From Xiphydria camelus (taxonomy: Eukaryota; Arthropoda; Insecta; Hymenoptera; Xiphydriidae), in contig OY783198.1 in NCBI GenBank assembly GCA_963678675.1, positions 7,259,001 through 7,323,000 on the forward strand: a stretch of DNA of 64,000 nucleotides, in the 5' to 3' direction. Made by a program: the position numbers and the translations under genes. The notes below the pieces were generated by a model. The model made no database searches and had not been told where the DNA came from. It was given only the letters and a program-made list of their open reading frames with translations. This document shows, piece by piece, positions 32,475-40,823 of the stretch (positions within the stretch are counted from its first letter, which is position 1; each line of letters opens with the position of its first letter).

Positions 32475-35182
32475 TTAACACGTTGACTGTCCCCATGAGG
32501 AATTGTTTCCATCCCACGACGTCCAAAAATGAAATCATCATGCATACGGCAATGGCAAATGAATCACATATGTCTCATGGACGTACAGCGACGTTTATGT
32601 ATGAATCATATGTGACTCATGCGTCCGTGAATCATATATGAGCAAGACCGTTACAGAGGTTTGGCAACGTCGGAGTAGGTACGGCATGTAGATTTAGCTG
32701 CCAGTCGTTCACAGTCGCGTATGCGGTCTGCGGTCGCGCGTCAATACGGTTGTTTTTTTCGCGCTCATAGAGGTTCTATCCACAGTAATAGAGAGAGAGT
32801 AAAGTACTACGGTGATATTGAATGTAAATTGCTGCTGGTAAGTACTAACGACTTTTTTCATATTAAAACCACTTATAGCCACGTTATTGAAGCCACGTTG
32901 TTGTTAGAAAAATGGCGCGAAGAAATCTTACTGAAGATGAGCTGGAAAGGTTTTTGGCTGAAGAAGATAGCGACGATAGTGTTAGGAGCCCCGACTATTC
33001 GACTTCTTCCTCGGACGAATCCGATGATGACGTGGAGGTCCTTGTAATTCCTGCAGAGCTGGAATCTCTCACTTGGTCGCTGAATTTTCAAGCACTACCT
33101 ACACTACTGTTTACTGGCAATGAAGGCATTCATGGGGACTTGTTGGAAAATAATGAAGTTACTCCCATGGATATATTTTTTTCTATGATTGATGATTCTG
33201 TGTTGGAACTTATGGTGAATGAAACAAACCGATACTCGAGCCAGATGCTAGAATCCAAAACCTTGACTCGTACGCATCGCATGCACAAGTGGAAAAATAC
33301 AGATAAACAAGAAATGAAAACGTTTTTGGGGGTAGTACTATTCATGGGTATCGTCAATTTTCCAAAAATTGAGTGTTACTGGAAACTTGATAATTTGTAC
33401 TATCATCCCTTTATGCATAAAATAAAAATGAGTTACAACCGGTTTTCCCTATTGCTTCGATGTTGGCATTTTGTTGACAACTCTCTGCCAAGAGATGGCA
33501 ATGACCGACTTCATAAAGTTTCCCCCCTTGTTGATGCTGTTGTAGCCAACATACAAAAAGTTTATACACCAGGAAAAATCGTCGCAATAGATGAATCAAT
33601 GATTCTTTTTAGAGATCGATTGAAGTTTCGCCAGTATAATCCTGGCAAATCCAGTAAATACGGCGTTAAAATTTACAAGCTCTGTACACCTAACGGATTT
33701 GTTTGGAATTTCAAGATATATTGCGGTAATGATCCTACAATCGAAGATTTGGACAAGCCAGGTTCTGTCGTGGTAACACTCGGAGAAAAACTGTTAAACG
33801 AAGGTCGCCTTTTTATCACGGATAACTGGTGTACAAGCATTCCATTAGCCATATATTTGAAGAGACACAGCACGGACCTCTGCGGTACTTTAAGGAAAAA
33901 TAAAATGTTTCTTCCCAAGGATGTTGTAAATGCTAAGTTGAATCGCGGAGAGTCCATTGCCATGCAGACTAATAATATAACAGTCCTGAAGTGGTGTGAC
34001 AAACGGGACGTGCTAATGCTCTCTACATGTGAAGGAAATGAGATGGCGCATGCTGGTACTAGGAAAGATCCGAACAAAACAAAACCTAAAATATTGTTAC
34101 AATATAATAAAGGAAAACAGGGAATTGATATTTCTGACCAAATGAGCAGCTACTATAGTTGCCTAAGAAAGTCACTTATTTGGTACAAAAAAATTGCTAT
34201 TGAGTTGATTGCTGGATCAGTTACCATAAACTCTTGGTTAATTTATAATGAACTAAATCCTGGCAAAAATATTCGACAACTTGAATTTGTGGAACTCTTA
34301 CTTCGCCAGATATTTGAATTTGACAATAACACCACGAATCCTGAACCTGTGACTAGCGACCGCCACTTTTTGCAAGAAATTCCTCGAAAAGCAGATGGTA
34401 CAATTAGACGTAAACGATGCCACGCATGCTACAACCAAAATAAAACAGAAAGAGATTCGGATTTTGCTGCAAAGCGCACTAAACAAGTGTCTACCGAGTG
34501 TACGTCTTGTCAAAAAGCTTACTGTATAAAATGCTTTAGTGAAAATCACTGACTTTTCTGTATCACTAGAATAAATATATATTTCTGTATCACTATAATA
34601 AATGAAGGGGTCAGAAGCAAAGGAATATAAGTGCATAAACTAAAAATGTTCAAAATCTGCATTCAAAGTTATTAAGTTTTCAGTAATTTTTAGCTGCAAA
34701 CAGAAAATCAATTTGATGTCAGTCTTGTACACATGCAGAGCAAGTTTTTTTAAGAAATTTAAAACTAAACACAGTTTTAACATTTAGAATCTGTACTTAT
34801 CTCATTTTCTCATAAAAATGCACTTGTGCCCGTTTGCTTCTAACCCCTTCAAATGTTTTCCCATTTCTAATTTAAATTGTATTTTATGCCTTAGTGAAAA
34901 CCAATGTCGCTCTGCATTATTTTATAGCCCCCCAATATCGAATATTTGTTCCCTACGTACAACTTTTTCTGATTATAATTTCCAAAGTTCCATGAGTCAC
35001 ATATGATTCTATATGTATTAGTTAGCCGTCCACATATAAACTATCTAGAACACAGCGTCCAAAAATGAAATCATAATACATACCTATACGACAATGCAAA
35101 TGAATCACACATGTCTCACATGGACGTTCAGCGACCTTTCTGTATGAATCATATGTGACTCATGGGACAGTCAACGTGTTAA
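32475..35182 (+). mobile_element. Apparently intact piggyBac transposon
   Basis: TTAA at 32475-32478 and 35179-35182 flanks a 2.7 kb element. The ends are inverted repeats: CACGTTGACTGTCCC on the left and GGGACAGTCAACGTG on the right, followed by CATGAG on both. It carries one uninterrupted transposase frame (32912-34552). About 105 bp near each end (32518-32622 and 35059-35163) is repeated in direct orientation: CGTCCAAAAATGAAATCAT through ATGAATCATATGTGACTCAT. Direct subterminal repeats inside inverted ends suggest the left end was formed from, or swallowed, a related MITE. Confidence 0.85.
32912..34552 (+). CDS. piggyBac-family transposase
   Basis: A single-exon 546 aa frame, without stops or frameshifts. 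Order: an acidic, Ser/Asp-rich N-terminus (about 8-50), the piggyBac core (about 60-465) and a C-terminal cysteine-rich finger (CHACYNQ, CTSCQKAYCIKCF, about 506-543). The acidic catalytic residues of the family are visible: Asp in AIDESM (about 227), Asp in ITDNWCTS (about 304), and Asp residues in GIDISDQM (about 406 and 409). The length fits full-length family members (roughly 550-600 aa). The enzyme would cut and paste DNA at TTAA, and the element is bounded by TTAA. Whether it is expressed cannot be seen; it may also mobilise the nearby TTAA MITEs (inference). A domesticated gene is less likely, because terminal repeats are still present. Confidence 0.93.
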   Translation: MARRNLTEDELERFLAEEDSDDSVRSPDYSTSSSDESDDDVEVLVIPAELESLTWSLNFQALPTLLFTGNEGIHGDLLENNEVTPMDIFFSMIDDSVLELMVNETNRYSSQMLESKTLTRTHRMHKWKNTDKQEMKTFLGVVLFMGIVNFPKIECYWKLDNLYYHPFMHKIKMSYNRFSLLLRCWHFVDNSLPRDGNDRLHKVSPLVDAVVANIQKVYTPGKIVAIDESMILFRDRLKFRQYNPGKSSKYGVKIYKLCTPNGFVWNFKIYCGNDPTIEDLDKPGSVVVTLGEKLLNEGRLFITDNWCTSIPLAIYLKRHSTDLCGTLRKNKMFLPKDVVNAKLNRGESIAMQTNNITVLKWCDKRDVLMLSTCEGNEMAHAGTRKDPNKTKPKILLQYNKGKQGIDISDQMSSYYSCLRKSLIWYKKIAIELIAGSVTINSWLIYNELNPGKNIRQLEFVELLLRQIFEFDNNTTNPEPVTSDRHFLQEIPRKADGTIRRKRCHACYNQNKTERDSDFAAKRTKQVSTECTSCQKAYCIKCFSENH

Positions 35183-35861
35183 ATACCAGAGAGATTTGTA
35201 TGAACCCTTTCCCCCTTTTACAAAAGTTACATTTTTTAATCAAGAGCATTTTTAATCAGTAGCCAATCGTATTGCTCGGAAAAATCAATCAAATCGAGAT
35301 TCAATTGTTAGTAAAATCATCGCATCATGAACTTGAACGCCTTTTTCATGCGCGACTGCGAATTGAAAATCCCCGTGAGATTTCGATTCGTCGGCATGGA
35401 TTATACGTGACGTTGCGACAGTCGCTATTCCCGTCATGATGATGCAGAAAATGAATCGGAGAAGTCAAGTAGGTACGTGAAATTCGCTTATATAATTCCG
35501 GGCGCCCATACCTTGTGCATACGAATTTGTATACGGGTATACATACGCACGTAGCTTATTTCTCCGTGTCTCGTTAATTTGAATCCTCCTACGAGTCCCG
35601 TGACGCGGAAAACCGGAATGACATTGCGTCCTCGAGGCTCATCGATTTGCAAATGAATGCGAGAAACTGACGTCCGGCGGAGCGTTGTATGTGCCTCTGA
35701 AAATTTACGGAAACCACCCCTCGCTAAAAATAGACGAGCAAATAATGGCCTTTTCAACGTGCGTCGACGCGATGATCATCACATGTAAGGAAAAGCGAAG
35801 TGAAACGGAGTACTCGAGTTGGTCAGAGGGCAACCATTGCAGAACTTACACGCCAGCATAG

Positions 35862-36166
35862 CTGGTTCCATATCGGTAGGCGCACCACGTCCGCTATGGT
35901 TTCGTGTAATTTCGTGGTAATACCGGTAGCCCAAGATCCGAACCAAATGGCATTGCTTACGTTTATTCCTTCGATTATTCGAAAAAACGCAAACGAGTAC
36001 CTTGAAATTGTATTGGAACACCTATCACTGACTGTTAATGAGATTCCCGATATTTCTCGGGCTAATAGTTCCACTTGGGTTCGGATCTTTTGGCTGCCGG
36101 TATTACCACGAAATTGCAAGAAACGATAACGAATGGGGTGCGCCTACCGATAGAGAACCAACTACG
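35862..36166. repeat. Foldback element with about 80 bp arms
   Basis: The left arm includes CATATCGGTAGGCGCACCAC, TTTCGTGTAATTTCGTGGTA and ATACCGGTAGCC; the right arm is the inverted copy (GGCTGCCGGTATTACCACGA ... GGGTGCGCCTACCGATAGAG). Open frames across it on both strands are by-products of the palindrome. Confidence 0.75.
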
Positions 36167-36429
36167 CTGGCTACGTTATAACGAGGCAAGGTGCAGGACA
36201 CGATCAGACGACTCGCCTTTGTAACGGTGCTCTTCCGGTGAAGATCGTTTCGGTAATTTTTCAGTCGAGCGGACACGAACGTACGTATCGACAGACAGGC
36301 GGATAAGAACTCCGAAAGCTGCTGGAACATCTCTACTATCGTGAAACATACCCACCAAGTTTAGAAGTTAGGTAGTCTAGATATTGAAATGATGATCGAA
36401 AACGCGCCAATTCAATTCTCTCGCTATTT

Positions 36430-36815
36430 TTTTCAGTGTAGATTTGAAAAATTTGAACGAAATTATTCACCCTCAATTTTTCCTTTTTTATTTCCGGCCT
36501 TATTTAACACGTTAAGCGCCATTTAGGCCACCTGTGTCTTAATGAATACAACGAGACACTTTAACTCTTTGCCAGATGTATCCAAAAGGTGCCAGCGCAT
36601 TAGATACATACGGTATTTTTCTTTAACATTTACCTAATTTTACCAAACGGCCTCGGGGAATGATTTTTTTTAACGTGATGGCGCTTAACGTGTTAAGCTG
36701 ATAAATGATATTTAAAAATGCAGCGTACGTCATAGTATTGTAAGTCTATCTCTCTCACACTCATTACTTGGCGTAAATGCATCTCTCATGGCATTTCGAT
36801 GACGTTATAATACAG
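36430..36815. repeat. Degenerate copy of the 17611-18172 element, split by a TTAA insertion
   Basis: TTCAGTGTAGATTTGAAAAA, TTTCCGGCCTTATTTAA, AATGCAGCGTACGTCATAGT and TTTCGATGACGTTATAAT correspond to blocks at 17670-17870 in the same order. Between the second and third block lies the 193 bp element 36504-36696, which is absent from the 17611 copy. Confidence 0.65.
36504..36696. mobile_element. piggyBac-like MITE (TTAACACGTTAAGCGCCAT ends) with visible empty site
   Basis: TTAA at 36504-36507 and 36693-36696 flanks ends CACGTTAAGCGCCAT and (inverted) ATGGCGCTTAACGTG. The body is noncoding. The related sequence at about 17742 reads GGCCTCATTTAAGCC without the insert, so exactly one TTAA has been duplicated here. 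That is direct evidence of TTAA-specific insertion. Confidence 0.8.
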
Positions 36816-37043
36816 TACACTGTAAACAAAATTTGTATTGAATTTAACATTATTTGTATGTAAAGCTTTTATCCAACACGTGATTATGAAAATTAATATA
36901 CTCCATAATGAAATTTATAAGGGCAATTTCATAAGGAAATATATTAATTTTCATAATTACGGAGTGCATATATTTTAATAATCACGTATTGAGAAAAAGC
37001 ATTAAATAAAAATATATTAAAAACACAAATTTTTTACAGTGTA
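36816..37043. repeat. TA-flanked foldback, CACTGTAAA-type ends
   Basis: The left end TACACTGTAAACAAAATTTG and right end ACAAATTTTTTACAGTGTA are inverted repeats with TA at both edges. The interior palindrome is built from ATTATGAAAATTAATATA and TATATTAATTTTCATAATTA. A copy interrupted by a TTAA element is at 13562-13855. Confidence 0.7.
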
Positions 37044-37724
37044 GAGAAAAACGCTATTATAACTTTGCGAATAAATATTTTTTCGAATATTTTCTTTTTT
37101 GCGTAACATTGAGTATGTAATACAGACTACAAATTGAATTGAAGAGAATAGGAATATCTTTTTATCCGATAACCGAATTTTATTTGTACGAATAGATTAG
37201 ATTTTTTGCATTCTATTATTATCAGTGGAAACGTATGTGGCAACTTTCGGACGGAGAGATTAGGGTGGCTTAATTTAGCCACGGCCGACTTTTCGATCCT
37301 TTCCGGTTATCAGCTGACATTATGCTCCCGATCCATCGATTTATCAGCAGGGTGCATCAAAACGAGAGAACTCTCGCTGTACTCCCCTTCCCCTTCCTCG
37401 ATCCTCGAAGCAACTTCTTGCAGCTTTTTATACGGATGATATAATTGAATGTATGGACTATCTACGACCAAAGTGGAATTCCGAAGGAATATTGAGCAGT
37501 CCTTATTGTAGCGGAAAGATGGAATCCGAATACCTAAATATTTGCAAGACGCTATAACACCTGAAGCCGTATCATAAATAAGCTAAATTTGCATTTTTAT
37601 TTAACTTCAGGTCGATATTCGTAATTACGATTTATCAATGTACCCGAGGCAATTAATTCTGTTCGGACGAAACTGAAAACTATTCTATCAATGATTTTGT
37701 AAACTGTCTTTTTTCAGATTAACT

Positions 37725-38030
37725 GATTGTAAAAACCCCAAAAACTCCCGGATAACAACTTTGACCAAAAATTCGACCATTTCTACGAATTTCTATTCGA
37801 TATATTGCATCCGCCATTTTGAATTTTGAAATTTTGACCCCGGATTCATATTCAGCGACCCTGAAAACCCCCCGATCAAGGACTTTGGTAAGAATCGAAC
37901 CATTCTTACGAGTTTTGATTCACCACATTGTGTCCGCCATTTTGAATTTTGAAATTTTGACTCCGGATTTGGATTCAGCGACCCCGAAAACCCCCGAGTA
38001 ACGATTTTGGTGAAAATCGGACCATTGCAA
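37725..38030. repeat. Tandem repeat, about 120 bp unit, 2.5 copies
   Basis: The block CGCCATTTTGAATTTTGAAA, then TTTTGACxCCGGATT, ATTCAGCGACCC and AAAACCCCCGA, occurs twice (about 37808 and 37937) with a partial unit before. The unit also holds GGACTTTGGTAAGAATCG-type sequence. Noncoding; similar units are, from memory, seen as dispersed repeats in insects. Confidence 0.7.
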
Positions 38031-39085
38031 GTCCCCCTTTCGGAAGAAGACAAGAATCCCGTACCTAAAGGGTTAAGCAAATTCCGGAAGTTATTATCCG
38101 ACTCTGTGTACACCTGCTAAAGAATGTCGATATTTTGATCACGAATGCACAGGCTTCTATGTGTACCTATACCCTTTACCGACTGACGACAATAGAAAAA
38201 ATGTAAACATAAATGAGGGTCGCGAGCAGGTAGGCCATCTATTATGCTTTCTCTTTCCCTCGCATGTACTCGATCGCAGCTGTCTCCCAACTCATGCGCT
38301 CTTTCTTCCTCTCGCGTATCCGATCACCGTTCTCACACTCGTGGCGCTTGCTGTGCCAACGCAGAGTGGTTTTATTTCGACCAACTTGAACAACGTTTAT
38401 CTCGTTACTTGTGAACTTTTATCCTATGTTGGCATAATACTTTTTTGTAGATTGAAATATAATCTTCCAGAAAGTTTTATACCAATATAGGTGAAAAATG
38501 TATAGGTAACGAGATAATCGTTGACGAAGTTAATCTGAGTACCACTAGTCTGCGGAAGGTTGGGAAATATAAGGAGGAGTTGTCCTCTCATTCTCACGAC
38601 TTTTTATAGCAACGAGAGGCCAATTTCTTGTTATATTCGACAACAGTCTCTCTTATCCGATATACAGTATGTATAATAATAATTTCAGGAGAAATAATTT
38701 CATTTGAGTCGATCCCTAATTTTCTCCGAAGCGACACCAGAATTTGTTAAAAATGTTATTAAAATACCAAAATAAAGTAATGAATTGGATGTAAAAGTAA
38801 AAAATTTGGCATAAAAGGAAAAGAATAAACGATACGCCACTGAAGTAAAATTTTCGCATATTCCCTTAATGAAGTAAAGTAAAAGAAATAGCTCATTATC
38901 AAAGTCAAAATGAACCTAGAAAAATTCCAAATATTTGTTTGCTATTGCAACCATCAGCATCATTTGAAGAGAGACGCGAGGCCCACATTATGCGAGGTTT
39001 TACCGTCTGATATTGACATATGAATCGTGCGAGTGCGAGTGAGAATGCAGGTTAACCTTGGTGAACATACACACAGTATGCCTAT

Positions 39086-39223
39086 GATCAAACAGACCAT
39101 AGCAAAATTGCGAGTTTTGCATGAGCACCCCTGTGGGTCTTCCCGTCCAATGGATTCTATTGGACGAGGAGACCCACAGGGGTGCTCATGCAAAACTCAA
39201 TTTTGCTATGGGTGCTTTGATCG
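39086..39223. repeat. Long near-perfect palindrome 1 of the TFIIB-upstream block
   Basis: The left arm CATAGCAAAATTG, GAGTTTTGCATGAGCACCCC and TGTGGGTCTTCCCGTCCAA is inverted on the right as TTGGACGAGGAGACCCACAG and GGGTGCTCATGCAAAACTC. The loop is about 10 bases and mismatches are few. Confidence 0.8.
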
Positions 39224-39232
39224 CGGACATAA

Positions 39233-39378
39233 AGGCCATCACACGTGAAAAAACGTAAGCAGTAACAGTAAGGATTGACCAACCAGAAAGCCTGTTTAAG
39301 CATAATTCCGTAAGAATTATATTTCTGATTGGTCAATCCTTACTGTTACTGCTTACGTTTTTTCACGTGTGATGGCCT
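39233..39378. mobile_element. AGGCC-ended foldback with TAA target duplication
   Basis: A 146 bp near-perfect palindrome flanked by TAA (39230-39232 and 39379-39381). The ends are AGGCCATCACACGTGAAAAA and the inverse. The arms carry CGTAAGCAGTAACAGTAAGG and GATTGACCAA. A 3 bp TAA/TTA target duplication is typical of PIF/Harbinger elements (inference). It is the uninterrupted relative of the element at 39999-40625. Confidence 0.75.
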
Positions 39379-39397
39379 TAAGGTATTTACATTCACC

Positions 39398-39843
39398 AGG
39401 GTCCCTTTCTCTAACTCACTCGCAAGAGAAACGTATAGATACGTAACTTAGCCAATAGACCAATCAGGATCAAGTATTCCGTTGTGGTGGGGGTCCCGAT
39501 TGGTCTACATTGGTCTATTGGCTAAGATGCGTATACGTAACTTTGCGAGTGACTCGAGAAGGCCCCCCAGACGGTAAAGGCTCAGGGCCCCCTTTCTCGA
39601 GTCACTCGCAAGAGAAAGGTATACGTTTCTTAGCGAGTAGACCAATCTCTAAGCGAGTGACTCGAGAAAGGGGGCCCAGGGGCCCCTTTCTCTAACTTAG
39701 GTACTAGCAAGAGAAACGTATACGTTTCTTAGCGAGTAGACCAATCAGGACCCCCACCACAACGGAATACTTGATCCTGATTGGTCTATTGGCTAAAATG
39801 TGGATACGCAACTTTGCGAGTGAGTTAGAGAAAGGGGCCCCAG
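39398..39843. repeat. Palindrome of palindromes (three GGGGCCCC-ended foldbacks)
   Basis: Three adjoining foldbacks, 39398-39570 (A), 39584-39677 (B) and 39678-39843 (C), each begin and end with GGGxCCCTTTCTC-like sequence. A and C are inverted copies of each other: the A centre GGATCAAGTATTCCGTTGTG returns in C as CACAACGGAATACTTGATCC. All three carry AGACCAATC-type CCAAT motifs near the middle and TATACGTTTCTTAGCGAG-like arms. Confidence 0.75.
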
Positions 39844-39845
39844 AC

Positions 39846-39985
39846 AGATGGGTGCGGAAGGCTTGCGGAGTGCGGAGTGCGGAATGCGGAAACACCGTTA
39901 AGCCAATCAGCTCTTCCGCGTGCGTACTGCCTGCCAATCCGCACCGATCCGCGTGCCGCACTCCGCATGCCTTCCGCACCCATCT
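39846..39985. repeat. Palindrome with GTGCGGAAGGC arms
   Basis: The left arm AGATGGGTGCGGAAGGCTTG and GGAGTGCGGA repeats are inverted on the right as CCGCACTCCGCATGCCTTCC followed by GCACCCATCT. The centre again contains AGCCAATCAGC. Confidence 0.75.
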
Positions 39986-39998
39986 AAATCCCGCTTAA

Positions 39999-40625
39999 AG
40001 GCCATCACACGTGAAAAAACGTTAGCAGTAACAGTAAGGATTGACCAATCAGAAAGCCTGTTTAAGGACACCATCTTGGGTTATAAGTAAGAATGATACT
40101 TCTGATTGGTCAATCAGAAATATCATTCTTACGGAATTATGCTTAAACAGGCTTTCTGATTGGTCAATCCTTAAGGCCAAGACACAATGAAAGAGATAAG
40201 GAATAAGGAATAAGAAATAAGAGATAAGGAATAAAAATCTAATCAACGTAATGCAATGGCCGAAGGCACAACACGAAAATAAGAAATAAAGAATAAGGAA
40301 TAAGAATACGATTTTCGTTACGTTGGAATTTTATTTCTTATTCCTTATTGCGAGCCAATCACAGCAAGGTATACTGACACAGTACCCTAACCTCCCATCA
40401 GCTTTTCTAGATACATGAGTTCCTACGACTTGAAGATTATGTTGCACGACCGAGAAATTGTCTTCTGATTGGCTAATCTAACGTGCATTGTGTCTTGCGC
40501 GCTGTGCTTATTTCTTATTTCTTATTCCTTATTTCTTATTCCTTATTTCTTATTCCTTATTCCTTATTCCTTATCTCTTTCATTGTGTCTTGGCCTTTAC
40601 TGTTACTGCTTACGTTTTTGCACGA
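39999..40625. mobile_element. AGGCC-ended foldback carrying a nested insertion
   Basis: The left arm AGGCCATCACACGTGAAAAA, CAGTAACAGTAAGGATTGAC matches the 39233 element. The right arm GATTGGTCAATCC-TTA-CTGTTACTGCTTACG is split at TTA by the element 40174-40596. The central part has two further GATTGGTCAATC blocks and TTAAACAGGCTTTCTGATTG. The extreme right end is degraded (GTTTTTGCACGAG) and abuts another AGGCCATTATTG end at about 40628. Confidence 0.65.
40174..40596. mobile_element. Nested AGGCCAAGACAC-ended foldback with purine-strand arms
   Basis: TTA at 40171-40173 and 40597-40599 flanks a 423 bp element whose ends are AGGCCAAGACACAATGAAAG and its inverse. Arms are long runs of AAGGAATAAG-type units on the left (40190-40240) and TTCTTATTCCTTAT-type units on the right (40502-40580), an extended purine/pyrimidine mirror. 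The uninterrupted host sequence exists at about 39340, so the TTA duplication is verified within the window. Confidence 0.75.
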
Positions 40626-40823
40626 GTAAAGGCCATTATTGTCGCGCGCGACAAACTCCCCAACGCTTTTCATCGCATCCAATCAGCGTAACTCGTCGCG
40701 CGCGATCATCCACCGCATCGGTGGAATGAAATAGCCTCGGAATTACTCGATATTATTTATTGTCCGATAAGCGTGCATCTCGAAAACAAATTATTTATAC
40801 TCACAACTGACAATAGACGAAAT

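Larger units (their letters stand above)
15601..40823. other. 25 kb gene-poor, transposon-rich island between uricase and TFIIB
   Basis: Apart from the piggyBac transposase I found no reading frame here that resembles a protein or shows spliced exon structure. Most open frames are short and overlap on both strands. The stretch holds at least twenty foldback/MITE elements, listed separately, with microsatellites such as (TTC)n near 20480, a TCG-rich run near 23101, poly-C at 31395-31412 and (AG)n at 32371-32399. Parts at 15700-16300, 16900-17600 and 22400-23200 are richer in GC and CpG and may contain promoter-like or unannotated 5' sequence, but nothing specific can be named. Confidence 0.5.

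Noticed and set aside
35800..36129. Overlapping 109- and 98-residue frames on both strands
   Set aside because: They lie across the foldback 35862-36166 and mirror each other because of the palindrome.
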